Of a stretch of DNA of 40,525 nucleotides, positions 17,465 through 25,558 are shown piece after piece. The stretch spans positions 1 through 40,525 of the forward strand of contig NZ_MWQH01000013.1 of NCBI RefSeq assembly GCF_002210295.1, in the 5' to 3' direction. The notes under the pieces are model-generated. The model ran no database searches. It was given only the letters and a program-made list of their open reading frames with translations, and had not been told where the DNA came from. The position numbers were made by a program, and so were the translations under genes. Origin of the DNA: Fibrobacter sp. UWB5 (lineage in GTDB: Bacteria > Fibrobacterota > Fibrobacteria > Fibrobacterales > Fibrobacteraceae). Every line of letters starts with the position of its first letter. Within the stretch, counting starts at the first letter, position 1.

Positions 17465-18814
17465 GTGATTATTCGTAAATTGAATTTCTTGCTAGTTGTT
17501 GCGTTGTTGACGGCTCCTTTTGCCTTCGCGGGCGAATTTGATGATTTTGAAAAATCCCTGCTGCAGGAACCGGAGAATGCGGAGGCCACGGACTCTGCGA
17601 CTTCGATGTCGGCGAACGAAGCGTTTGAACAATCGCTCATGGCGGAATCGGGGACGGAAATGGAAAAGGTTTACCAATTGCGTGAATCACTCCTCGAGTC
17701 CATAAAGCAAGGAGATACGGCGCAGATTTCGCAAGGTATTGAAGAACTGCATGCCATGAGGAATGAAAACTTTGTTGGCTTGGCGGATGTCGAGGCCGAG
17801 GCTGTGCTGATTGTCAAAAAGATGTGGCCCCAGTTGCTAAAGTATGAGGTGAATCAGTACAAGCAATTCTATCATGAGGTAATCAGTGACCAGGCTCGCT
17901 TTGCCCAAAACGACGCTCTCACGCAGTACCTTAAGAATTCCTTGAGTTCTTTGGATACGTCAAAGACGCTTCTTGCCTATGTAGAAACGGATATTGACAA
18001 TTGTACCTCGATGCCCGAAAGCGATAAGCTTGAACTCAAGATTCTCTTACTCTTGAGCGATGCCTACCATGACCAAAGGGTCAACGACCGTATCGTAAGA
18101 CTCTCGCAAATGTACCTCAATAAGTATCCGGACCACCCCGATGCAAAATGGATTGAAAATAGTGTTGCCGGGCCTTTCTTCCGTAATGATTTTACGGCGC
18201 TCATGTTCAAGGATCGTGCGGAACACAAGGAAGAAAATATCGCCAAGAAATTCTACACCGGCGGTCTCGGGGCCAATTTGTTCCTGGTCTCGGGCGGTCT
18301 TGCCTTCGGGATGGACGATTTGTACCGTTCCGATTTGTTTGAATATGAAGACCCGTCTATCTATCTTGAAATCTACTTGCAATTTAGCCGAATTTCGTTC
18401 TCCTTTGAATTGTTGCCTTCCGGTGCGTCTGGCGTTGCAACCTATTCGCTCGGATTAGGTTACGTTGTTTATGATAGCCGCTATTTAAAGGTTCGCCCCT
18501 ATATTGGGCTTGGTATGCCAGCCATGATTCTTGAAGCCAAGAAAGACTGCTATGTGGCTAAGCCTGGTGAAGAAAAGGAATACATCAGTGCGGGCAGCAA
18601 TGATATGTATTCCGAAGGCGGAGCATACACCTTGGCAGTGAATGTCGATTACAAATTCGGCACGGCGTATTTCCTGTTTTCGAACTCCATGTTCACGAGT
18701 TTCTCGCTGGTCGGCAAGTTCGGTATTTCGTATATGGAGTTTGACGACACGTTCCTCAAGGGTTCCGGTGTAACGCCCTTCTTTGCTTTCGGCCTGGGAT
18801 TGTATCTATGGTAA
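17465..18814 (+). CDS. exported helical plus beta-barrel-like protein (family member 1)
   Basis: This is an exported protein of about 449 residues with a signal peptide ending in AFAG. The N-terminal two thirds look helical and TPR-like, with LNKYPDHPDAKWIEN, a motif like the YPxxP repeats of BamD/TPR proteins. The last ~170 residues, from KKFYTGGLGANLFL, alternate polar and hydrophobic residues like an outer-membrane barrel and end in a terminal aromatic (YLW). Two GTG codons compete: the one at 17459 overlaps AGGGGAGG, while 17465 lies 5 nt after it, so 17465 is chosen. It overlaps the next gene by 7 nt. Related to the proteins at 18808-20082 and 29560-30813. Function unknown. Confidence 0.75.
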   Translation: MIIRKLNFLLVVALLTAPFAFAGEFDDFEKSLLQEPENAEATDSATSMSANEAFEQSLMAESGTEMEKVYQLRESLLESIKQGDTAQISQGIEELHAMRNENFVGLADVEAEAVLIVKKMWPQLLKYEVNQYKQFYHEVISDQARFAQNDALTQYLKNSLSSLDTSKTLLAYVETDIDNCTSMPESDKLELKILLLLSDAYHDQRVNDRIVRLSQMYLNKYPDHPDAKWIENSVAGPFFRNDFTALMFKDRAEHKEENIAKKFYTGGLGANLFLVSGGLAFGMDDLYRSDLFEYEDPSIYLEIYLQFSRISFSFELLPSGASGVATYSLGLGYVVYDSRYLKVRPYIGLGMPAMILEAKKDCYVAKPGEEKEYISAGSNDMYSEGGAYTLAVNVDYKFGTAYFLFSNSMFTSFSLVGKFGISYMEFDDTFLKGSGVTPFFAFGLGLYLW

Positions 18815-20082
18815 GATTTTCAGCTCTCGTTTTTATTGTCCTTTTGTTGCTTGGCGTTTCTCAGCCTTTGGCACAGGAATCGTCTGTGCAACCTTCGAAG
18901 AGAACGCTTTACTTGCGCGCCCGCGATGTCCTGAAAACTTCGCTCGAGACGGGTGATAGCGAACGTGCGGACCAGGCATTCAATTACTTGAAATCCAATG
19001 CGAAAGAGGGAGCTCCTCTCACTCGTTTCGAGGAATACCTCATCAACATGGAACTTAATCATTTTGCGCAAGGAATCGATATCTATGCTGACTTGCGCCG
19101 TATCATGCTTGATTCGACGTACAAACCGGAACTCGAAAATCGCGTTGCAGAAAAGGATCCCCTTGCGGTTTACCTGTACCGTGATTTGTACCCGTTCACG
19201 TTACAGAAAGCCGATTCGTTGAGTGCACGTGTAGATAGCTCGGATGTTTCTGATGAGTATAAAAAGTTATACCGAGTGCTCCTCTATTCAGAAATTGCGA
19301 TTGTCTGGATGTCGGATAATTTTTTTGGTCGCACCATCCATTGGAAACAGGTCAATGATACGACTAGTGCAGGCTTGCTTCTGGATCACGGCAAGAAATT
19401 CGTCGATACTTATCCCGTTTCGCCTTATGCGAGGGTCCTTGACGAACAGACTCTTCCGTATGTCGAAAAGGTGATGAAACCCCTTCGCGATTTCCGTGTC
19501 GATCCGTTTAAGCACAAGTACTATACGGGCGGTTTGGGCTTGTATCTTTATAAGTGGCTAGGATTCTTGAGCGGAGAGATAACGGATTATATGGATGATA
19601 AAATGGGATCTTCGTTCATGGGTGAATTAACTGCCCGATATAGGCGAATCAGTTTGAATCTCTTTTGGGCGTATGGAATAATTTCTGTTCCCAAGGCATA
19701 TTCGATAGCCGATTCCGATATGGAAAGAACTTATATGAGTGATGAAACGGAGGACGAATCGTGGGGACTTTCGATTGGCGTTACTGTGTTTGACTCTAGA
19801 TACGTGCGAGTTGAGCCTTTCCTGGGTATTTCAGAAACGGATTACGTGACAGCCGATGTCGTATCGGATATGGAATACCTTGTAGGAAATAATTTGGATG
19901 TTCGTTTGCTGGCATCGACTCCTAAAGATTTGTCGTCTTCTTCTTATGTCTTGAACTTACGCTTGAAATATATGCTCCAATTTGGAACCGCATACGATCG
20001 TGTGATTTATAATGGTAACAAAAAGACGGTTAATGCGCTTCGCCATACGTTCGGTCTCGGTCTTGGATTTGAATTCTGGTAA
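18808..20082 (+). CDS. exported helical plus beta-barrel-like protein (family member 2)
   Basis: The product is a 424-residue exported protein with a signal peptide ending in PLAQ. It has the same plan as the preceding gene: a helical region with VDTYPVSPYARVLDE, then KYYTGGLGLYLYKWLG leading into alternating strands and a C-terminal FEFW typical of outer-membrane proteins. Similar order, similar length, the shared YTGGLG junction and the 7-nt overlap with its neighbour suggest a duplicated pair whose products may work together in the outer membrane. It closes the operon at a strong hairpin terminator. Function unknown. Confidence 0.75.
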   Translation: MVRFSALVFIVLLLLGVSQPLAQESSVQPSKRTLYLRARDVLKTSLETGDSERADQAFNYLKSNAKEGAPLTRFEEYLINMELNHFAQGIDIYADLRRIMLDSTYKPELENRVAEKDPLAVYLYRDLYPFTLQKADSLSARVDSSDVSDEYKKLYRVLLYSEIAIVWMSDNFFGRTIHWKQVNDTTSAGLLLDHGKKFVDTYPVSPYARVLDEQTLPYVEKVMKPLRDFRVDPFKHKYYTGGLGLYLYKWLGFLSGEITDYMDDKMGSSFMGELTARYRRISLNLFWAYGIISVPKAYSIADSDMERTYMSDETEDESWGLSIGVTVFDSRYVRVEPFLGISETDYVTADVVSDMEYLVGNNLDVRLLASTPKDLSSSSYVLNLRLKYMLQFGTAYDRVIYNGNKKTVNALRHTFGLGLGFEFW

Positions 20083-20085
20083 TGA

Positions 20086-20111
20086 AAAAGCCTCTCGTTC
20101 GAGAGGCTTTT
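20086..20111. terminator. bidirectional terminator between envelope operon and argH
   Basis: GCCTCTCG (20090-20097) and CGAGAGGC (20100-20107) form a perfect stem. It has A-run and T-run flanks on both sides, so it can stop transcription from both converging units. Confidence 0.9.
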
Positions 20112-20139
20112 CTAATTGCTGTTGAATCGCGGCTGAAGC

Positions 20140-21576
20140 TTACTTCTTGAACTTCTTGAGGATCGCTTCGGCCTTGCCGAACTGCTGTTTCACGGACTTG
20201 GGGCCCGTGCCGCCTTCGATGTTACGGCGGGACACGCTGTATTCGAATGTGAGAGTCTTTTTCATCTGCTTGACGTTCGGGACGCCGGCGCTGGCCCAGG
20301 CCTCATCGCTAAGGTCCGTGAATTCGAGGCCTTGGCGGGCGGCTTCGCCGACCAGGCTACCGACCACGTGGTGGGCGTCGCGGAACGGCACGCCGGATTC
20401 GACCAGCAAGTCAGCGAGGTCGGTAGCCAGCAGCGCCGGCAGCATCTTCGCGTGCATCTTGTCGAAATTAAAGCGAGCGCTTTCCAAGGCTTCTTTCATG
20501 ACGCGGAGAATCACCTTTACGTTATGGACAGAGTCGAAAACCGGTTCCTTGTCTTCTTGCAGGTCGCGGCTGTAGCTGAGCGGAGCTCCCTTCACCAGCG
20601 TGTAGAGGGCGCTGAAGTTACCGAGCATGCGGCCGGACTTTCCGCGGATGAGTTCCATGGAATCCGGGTTCTTCTTCTGCGGCATCATCGAGGATCCGCT
20701 GGAGAAGGCGTCGTGCAGGGTGAGGTAGCCGAATTCGCTGGTGCTCCAGTTCACAAAGTCTTCGGCATAGCGGCTCATGGTGTTCGCGATGATGGCGAGG
20801 TCGGCTTCGAATTCGAGCATCATGTCGCGGTGGCTCACGGCGTCAATGCTGTTCGGGCTAACACCGTTAAATCCGAGTTCCTTTGCAACGAGGGCACGGT
20901 GGTACGGGAATGCGGAACCGGCCATGGCACCGCTACCGAGCGGGAGTTCGCTATGCAGTTCCAGGAAGTTGTCGAGGCGCTTCACGTCGCGGCTCACGGC
21001 AAAGAACATGCTCATCAGGTAATGGCTGAAGTAGATGGGCTGTGCCTGCTGCAGGTGGGTGTAACCCGGCATCATCTTGCCGAAGTATTTCTTGGCGAGG
21101 TCGAGAACCGTTTCCATCAAAGAAACTTCAAGGGCGCGGATTTCGGCGGCGCGGTGGCGCATGTAAAGCTTGAAGTCCGTGCAGACCTGGTCGTTACGGC
21201 TACGGCCCGTGTGAATCTTCTTGCCGAGGGCGCCGATGCGTTCGGTGAGCACCCGTTCCACGGCCATGTGGATATCTTCGTCGGATTCCTGCCACAGGTT
21301 CTTGCCGGCCTTGTAGTCCTTGAGGATGCTGGCCAAGCCGTCGCAAATCTTCTTGTAGTCGGCCTTGCTGAGCACGCCGGATTCCACCAGGCCCTTGCCG
21401 TGGCCGATGCTGCCTTCGATGTCTTCTTCGATGAGTTCAGCGTCAAACTGCAAGCTAAAGCTCAGGTCCACCATGCTCTGCGCCATGCCGCTAGCAAAAC
21501 GGCCGGTCCACATGTTGGTCTGAGTTCCCTTCTTGTCACCAGATTTCGTTTTCACGTTGCTCTTGTTCTGTGCCAT
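20140..21576 (-). CDS. argH: argininosuccinate lyase
   Basis: This enzyme splits argininosuccinate into arginine and fumarate, the last step of arginine synthesis. The 478-residue protein has the fumarase/aspartase superfamily signature GSSMMPQKKNPD with the catalytic-loop serines, and the conserved MWTGRF, TGRSRNDQV and GYTHLQQAQP stretches. A Lys/Asn-rich extension of about 20 residues precedes MWTGRF. The start at 21576 is supported by AAAAGGA about 9 nt upstream and a TATATT -10 box at 21612-21607; an earlier in-frame ATG at 21633 lies upstream of that promoter. No other arg gene is nearby. Confidence 0.95.
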   Translation of the reverse strand: MAQNKSNVKTKSGDKKGTQTNMWTGRFASGMAQSMVDLSFSLQFDAELIEEDIEGSIGHGKGLVESGVLSKADYKKICDGLASILKDYKAGKNLWQESDEDIHMAVERVLTERIGALGKKIHTGRSRNDQVCTDFKLYMRHRAAEIRALEVSLMETVLDLAKKYFGKMMPGYTHLQQAQPIYFSHYLMSMFFAVSRDVKRLDNFLELHSELPLGSGAMAGSAFPYHRALVAKELGFNGVSPNSIDAVSHRDMMLEFEADLAIIANTMSRYAEDFVNWSTSEFGYLTLHDAFSSGSSMMPQKKNPDSMELIRGKSGRMLGNFSALYTLVKGAPLSYSRDLQEDKEPVFDSVHNVKVILRVMKEALESARFNFDKMHAKMLPALLATDLADLLVESGVPFRDAHHVVGSLVGEAARQGLEFTDLSDEAWASAGVPNVKQMKKTLTFEYSVSRRNIEGGTGPKSVKQQFGKAEAILKKFKK

Positions 21577-21606
21577 TTGCAAATCCTTTTGTTTTTTTCG
21601 CGTGCA

Positions 21607-21612
21607 AATATA
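21607..21612 (-). promoter_or_regulatory. argH -10 box
   Basis: TATATT on the minus strand, followed by a leader of about 25 nt that carries the AAAAGGA ribosome site. Confidence 0.5.
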
Positions 21613-21653
21613 AAATTTTCTAAGCTCAACCAACTAAGCTCTAAGTTCTGTTT

Positions 21654-23141
21654 CTACATCAAAGCGTACTTGAGCAAGAATATCACGGTGAGCACAATCA
21701 TGACCCAGTGTACATTCTTGATCTTGCCGGTGAGAGCGTTTATCAAGGTGTAAGAAATGACGCCGAACATGATGCCGTCCGAAATGGAATAGGTGAGCGG
21801 CATGGCAATCATGCAGATAAAGGCGGGGATCGATTCTCTCGGGTTGGTCCAGTCAATTTTAGCGATGGATGTCATCATGAAGTAGGCGACCATGATGAGC
21901 GCGGGAGCTGTTGCAAAGCCCGGAATCGCCATGAAGACAGGGGCAAAAAAGAGCGACAGCAAGAAGAAGAGGGCGACCGAGACGGCGGTGAGGCCAGTCT
22001 TTCCGCCGTAGGCGACACCGGCGGCGCTTTCCACGTAGGTGGTCGTGGTCGAGGTGCCGCAAATGGCTCCGATCGAGGTGGCGATTGCGTCGCAGCTGAG
22101 CGCTTGAGAAATGCGGGGGAGCTTGCCGTCTTCTTTCAGGAATCCGCCTCGGAACGAAACGCCAATCAGGGTGCCCAGCGTATCGAACAGGTCTACAAAG
22201 AAGAAAGCGAAAATCACGACAAAGAAATCGAGTGACTTGAAGAGCGAAAATCCTTGGCCGACAATCGCATCGCCTTGGGTGAGCGTCCAGGATTCCGGAT
22301 GGAAAAGCGCACCGCAGGTGATTCCGAATTCGCGGAAGGAACGGTCCAAAGTCTGCAGGTAATCGCCGAACTGCGGAATTACGGAATGGAATCCGGCTTC
22401 CGGGTTCGGAACGTAGATTCCAACAAATTCGGTGACAATGCCGAGCAGCCAGGTCGCAAAAATTCCAAGCAGGATGGCGCCGCGGATTCCTTTAATCAAG
22501 AAGGCCGAGGTAACGATAATGCCCAACAGGGTAAGAATCGCCCAGATGCCATTCGTGTGCATGTCGACCATGTGGAAGTTGATGAGGCTTACGATGGTGG
22601 AATTGTTGGCGATGACGATTTTACCGCCCTGCAAAGCGATAAAGGCGATGAATATGCCGATGCCGACGGCGACGCCCGATTTAAGCGAAAGGGGGATGCT
22701 GTTAAAGAGTTTTTCGCGGATGGGAACAATCGAGAGAATCAGGAACAGGATGCCTTCGACAAAGACGGCTAGCAAGGCGAATTGCCAGCTGTAGCCCATG
22801 CTCAGCACCACGGTGTAGGCAAAGAAGGCGTTAATGCCAAGGCCCGGGGCAAGTGCAAAGGGGTATTTCGCGACAAAGCCCATGAGGGCAGAACCGACGG
22901 CGGCCGCAATGACGGTGGCAATGAAGATGCCGCCCTTGGGCATTCCAGAGGCCGAAAGAATTTCGGGGTTCACCGCCAGAATGTAGGCCATGGTCATGAA
23001 GGTCATGAGGCCTGCGAAAATTTCGGTGTGGATGTTGGTCTGGTTTTCGCTCAGTTTGAAGAACTTCTCGAGAAAGAAAAATTCTTTCTTGAGTTCACGA
23101 CCGGCCTTGTACATGAATGTTTTTTTCTTGTTCTCTTTCAT
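21654..23141 (-). CDS. purine (adenine/guanine/hypoxanthine) permease, AzgA type
   Basis: The product is a 495-residue inner-membrane transporter of the NCS2 family, AzgA/PbuG branch, importing purine bases with protons. Diagnostic stretches are FAGLMTFMTMAYILAVNP, ALAPGLGINAFFAYTVV, the acidic DLFDTLGTLIGV segment and CGTSTTTTYVESAAG. The reading frame opens upstream at 23189, but that extension would translate hairpin DNA. ATG 23141, after a purine-rich AAGAAGAG stretch, gives a normal cytoplasmic N-terminus. It lies 111 nt after apt on the same strand, making a salvage pair: import of the base, then its conversion to AMP. Confidence 0.9.
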   Translation of the reverse strand: MKENKKKTFMYKAGRELKKEFFFLEKFFKLSENQTNIHTEIFAGLMTFMTMAYILAVNPEILSASGMPKGGIFIATVIAAAVGSALMGFVAKYPFALAPGLGINAFFAYTVVLSMGYSWQFALLAVFVEGILFLILSIVPIREKLFNSIPLSLKSGVAVGIGIFIAFIALQGGKIVIANNSTIVSLINFHMVDMHTNGIWAILTLLGIIVTSAFLIKGIRGAILLGIFATWLLGIVTEFVGIYVPNPEAGFHSVIPQFGDYLQTLDRSFREFGITCGALFHPESWTLTQGDAIVGQGFSLFKSLDFFVVIFAFFFVDLFDTLGTLIGVSFRGGFLKEDGKLPRISQALSCDAIATSIGAICGTSTTTTYVESAAGVAYGGKTGLTAVSVALFFLLSLFFAPVFMAIPGFATAPALIMVAYFMMTSIAKIDWTNPRESIPAFICMIAMPLTYSISDGIMFGVISYTLINALTGKIKNVHWVMIVLTVIFLLKYALM

Positions 23142-23157
23142 TTTCTCTTCTTCTTTT

Positions 23158-23252
23158 GCCCGCGAAGGCGGGCGGACAGCACTTAGCACTTTTAGTGCTT
23201 TGTGCGCATGGCCACCAAGGTGGGGATCTCCTTTTCAACTAAAACCGATTAT
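23158..23252 (-). repeat. hairpin-rich spacer between apt and the purine permease
   Basis: Three stems lie in tandem: GCCCGC-GAAG-GCGGGC (23158-23173), AGCAC-TTTTA-GTGCT (near 23187-23201) and CCACC-AA-GGTGG (near 23211-23222). The last is followed by GGGATCTCCTTTT, which resembles the tail of the REP-like repeat. No purine-riboswitch consensus was recognised. Confidence 0.5.
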
Positions 23253-23777
23253 TTAGTGCCCCGGGAACCTGGTGAGCGTTTCCACTCGGTAACCCTTGAG
23301 CACTTCGCGCCCATGCAAGTCAAAAAGTTCAATCACAAACGCGAAAAGTTCCACTTTCCCTCCAAGCTTTTCGATGAGTGCCGCGGCCGCTTTCGCTGTC
23401 CCTCCAGTTGCAAGCAGATCGTCGACAATGAGAACCCGCTGTCCCGGCTTTATGGCGTCCTTGTGAATTTCCATGCATGCTTTCCCGTATTCCAGGTCGT
23501 ATTCTACGTCGACCGTTTCGCGGGGGAGCTTGCCTTTTTTGCGTTCAGGCACGAACGGCTTGTGAAAATGTTCCGCAATCGAGACCCCAAAAAGGAATCC
23601 GCGAGCTTCCAGCCCGACAACGACATCGAATTCGACATTTTCAAGCATTTTGTAGAACGCTTCGAGCGTAAGCTTCAGACCGTCGGCGTCACTGAGAATC
23701 CCTGTGATATCGCGAAAAAGAATCCCCGGCTTCGGAAAATCCGGAACAGAGATAATGTAGTCCTCAATTCGTTTCAT
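23253..23777 (-). CDS. apt: adenine phosphoribosyltransferase
   Basis: Apt makes AMP from adenine and PRPP in the cytosol. The 174-residue protein has the family's usual length, the N-terminal PDFPKPGILFRDIT, GLEARGFLFG and the PRPP-binding loop RVLIVDDLLATGGTA. An open frame extends to 23852, but its first residues (RRFPVKPGMT) are the translation of a REP-like palindrome. TATATT ends 8 nt before the ATG at 23777, so MKRIEDYI is the real start and the mRNA is leaderless. It is followed by a purine permease. Confidence 0.95.
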   Translation of the reverse strand: MKRIEDYIISVPDFPKPGILFRDITGILSDADGLKLTLEAFYKMLENVEFDVVVGLEARGFLFGVSIAEHFHKPFVPERKKGKLPRETVDVEYDLEYGKACMEIHKDAIKPGQRVLIVDDLLATGGTAKAAAALIEKLGGKVELFAFVIELFDLHGREVLKGYRVETLTRFPGH

Positions 23778-23791
23778 TCTTTTGTAATATA
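23778..23791 (-). promoter_or_regulatory. apt leaderless promoter
   Basis: On the minus strand TATATT (23791-23786) plus 8 nt reaches the ATG at 23777. Confidence 0.6.
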
Positions 23792-23807
23792 AGAATTTCT
23801 CGTGACA

Positions 23808-23842
23808 TGTCATTCCCGGCTTGACCGGGAATCTCCTTTTTA
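23808..23842. repeat. palindromic REP-like repeat, copy 2
   Basis: This is the same palindrome as at 7673-7708 (ATTCCCGG, CTTGA loop, CCGGGAAT, then CTCCTTTTT), differing only in T-run length. It lies between the yhcC stop and the apt promoter. Confidence 0.75.
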
Positions 23843-23848
23843 AACTAG

Positions 23849-24736
23849 TCAATCAGCTTTGTTTAGCAACTTTTCTACAGTAGCGATAATCTTGTCTCTT
23901 TCGCCGCACCAGTTGGGGGCAATGAGCATGTCGCTCGGGCTTTCGCCGCTAAAACGTTCGATGGCGATCTCAAAGCCGATAATCTTGATCATTTCGGCCA
24001 CCGCTTCGCAGTATTCCTCGAAGGTCAGGAGCTTGATTTCTCCGTTGGCGTAGTCCTGTGCCATCACGGTGCCTGCCACAATGTGCAGCGGGTGAATCTT
24101 GACGGCGGCAAGCTTCAAGTCGCGAACCACTTGTGCGGTATGCTTGAAATCTTCCATGGTTTCGCCGGGGAGGCCCACAATCACGTGCGTGGTCACAGTG
24201 AGTCCTGCCGCCTGGCAACGCTTGACGGCGTCCGTGAATTCGGCGAGGGTATGCCTGCGGTTGATGGCGGCAAGTGTCAAATCGTTTGCGGTTTGCAGGC
24301 CGATTTCTACGATAATCGGCTTTTTGCGGTTAAGTTCCGCGAGGTAGGCGACCTTGTCTTCTTCGAGGCAGTCCGGGCGCGTGCCGATGGCAAGGCCCGC
24401 AATTTCCTTATGCTTGATAATCGGGTCGATGATTCCCTTCAGGTGTTCCAGCGGCGCGTGCGTATTCGTGTACGGCTGCAAGTAGGCCAAAATGCCTGCG
24501 TTCGGGTACTTTTCGCGGAGCCTCGGCACAAATTTGTCGAGCTGTTCCTGAATCGAGACCTTCGCCTGGTCAAATACCGGGCTAAAGCTGCGGTTATTGC
24601 AGTAGCTGCAACCCGAAAAACTCTTGGTGCCGTCCAGATTCGGGCAACTCATGCCGCCGTTCAGGGGGAGCTTGCGCACCTTCAGGTAATTCGGGAAAAC
24701 CTTCAGCAGTAAGTCTCGGTAGGGAGTGTAATGCAT
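23849..24736 (-). CDS. radical SAM protein, YhcC/TIGR01212 type
   Basis: The product is a 295-residue radical SAM protein. The N-terminus has the family's unusual cluster motif: CPNLDGT, then GCSYCNNRSFSP, that is C-x12-C-x2-C. Further conserved stretches are AYLQPYTNTHAPLEHL, the GTRPDCL segment, VEIGLQTAN and HVIVGLPGET. The family is widespread (E. coli YhcC) but its reaction is not settled. TATATT ends 7 nt before ATG 24736, giving a leaderless mRNA. The downstream neighbour apt has its own promoter, so the pairing with purine salvage is probably coincidental. Confidence 0.88.
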   Translation of the reverse strand: MHYTPYRDLLLKVFPNYLKVRKLPLNGGMSCPNLDGTKSFSGCSYCNNRSFSPVFDQAKVSIQEQLDKFVPRLREKYPNAGILAYLQPYTNTHAPLEHLKGIIDPIIKHKEIAGLAIGTRPDCLEEDKVAYLAELNRKKPIIVEIGLQTANDLTLAAINRRHTLAEFTDAVKRCQAAGLTVTTHVIVGLPGETMEDFKHTAQVVRDLKLAAVKIHPLHIVAGTVMAQDYANGEIKLLTFEEYCEAVAEMIKIIGFEIAIERFSGESPSDMLIAPNWCGERDKIIATVEKLLNKAD

Positions 24737-24749
24737 ATGTCATAATATA
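24737..24749 (-). promoter_or_regulatory. yhcC-type gene leaderless promoter
   Basis: On the minus strand TATATT (24749-24744) plus 7 nt (ATGACAT) reaches ATG 24736. Confidence 0.6.
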
Positions 24750-24785
24750 GCATTTAATGAAACCAAGCCGAATGTAAATATTAAT

Positions 24786-24799
24786 TATATTTAGCCACT
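24786..24799 (+). promoter_or_regulatory. leaderless promoter of the barrel/PCMD pair
   Basis: TATATT at 24786-24791 is followed by 8 nt (TAGCCACT) and ATG 24800. Confidence 0.6.
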
Positions 24800-25540
24800 A
24801 TGATGTATAGGTTTCTTTTTCTCTTTTTAGCCTTGGTTTTGGCGTCCCATGCTTTTGCTGAAAAAGGGGGACTTCTGGGTAACCTTCATGCCGTTCAAGA
24901 AGACGAAGCGATTCACCGTGGAAACTTCTTGACGGGTGCTACCTTGTTCTTGCTGCAGGGAGAATCCGATGAAGATGCCCTGAATATCATTTTCGGCGAT
25001 ATTTACAAGGCCGAGGGGTACACGTTTACGGCCGAAGGCTTTGGCGGCTATTTTATCCGTGATGCCATGGCCATCGGTGCCCGAGTGGGGTATAGCCGAA
25101 CTTTTGTGGATATCGATTTCTCCATTCTCGAAGACATTGCCGATGTCAAGGAACATCGCAAGTACGTGAGCAACGGATTCTTTGTACAGCCGTTTCTCAA
25201 GAACTACTTGAAGGTTTTTGATTCCAGAACCATCTATTTCTTTAACGAAACTTCGCTCAAGGTGGAATATTCCTACGGCATTTCGCAATCCGATGACGGC
25301 GAAGAAATGTCCAAGACGAAAAATCACGGCTGGACATTCAATTTCGGCATCAATCCGGGCTTAAGCATTATGGTGCTGGACCGCTTGGCCTTTGAAACCT
25401 CGGTGGGCCTTTTGGGCTTGAGTTCGTCGTTTATGGAAATCGAAGAAAACGGGGAATCTCGCAGCGAGGTGCTGTACAATATCGTGAATTTCAAGATCAA
25501 TTTGTTGGCCTTGGATTTTTCGCTGGTTTATTTCTTCTAA
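24800..25540 (+). CDS. outer-membrane beta-barrel protein of unknown function
   Basis: The product is a 246-residue exported protein: a signal peptide ending in SHAFAE, then an amphipathic beta pattern with repeated aromatic-rich strands (FGGYFIRDAMAIGARVGY, NFGINPGLSIMVLDRL). The C-terminal strand ends in FSLVYFF, with the terminal Phe expected for insertion by the Bam machinery. The size fits an 8-10 stranded barrel of the OmpA/OmpW-like type. It is followed 18 nt later by a PCMD-like lipoprotein on the same strand, so the pair may form a surface unit. No enzyme motif was seen. Confidence 0.75.
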   Translation: MMYRFLFLFLALVLASHAFAEKGGLLGNLHAVQEDEAIHRGNFLTGATLFLLQGESDEDALNIIFGDIYKAEGYTFTAEGFGGYFIRDAMAIGARVGYSRTFVDIDFSILEDIADVKEHRKYVSNGFFVQPFLKNYLKVFDSRTIYFFNETSLKVEYSYGISQSDDGEEMSKTKNHGWTFNFGINPGLSIMVLDRLAFETSVGLLGLSSSFMEIEENGESRSEVLYNIVNFKINLLALDFSLVYFF

Positions 25541-25558
25541 TAAGTGGGGAGTGCTAAT

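Noticed and set aside
20332-21753. 473-residue open frame on the plus strand
   Set aside because: It is a shadow of argH on the opposite strand; there is no ribosome site and no recognisable domain.
23142-23252. Possible purine riboswitch before the permease
   Set aside because: The spacer is rich in hairpins, but I found none of the conserved junction sequence of the purine aptamer.
23778-23852. N-terminal extension of apt
   Set aside because: The added residues translate a palindromic repeat, and the TATATT box lies inside the extension, so it cannot be on the mRNA.
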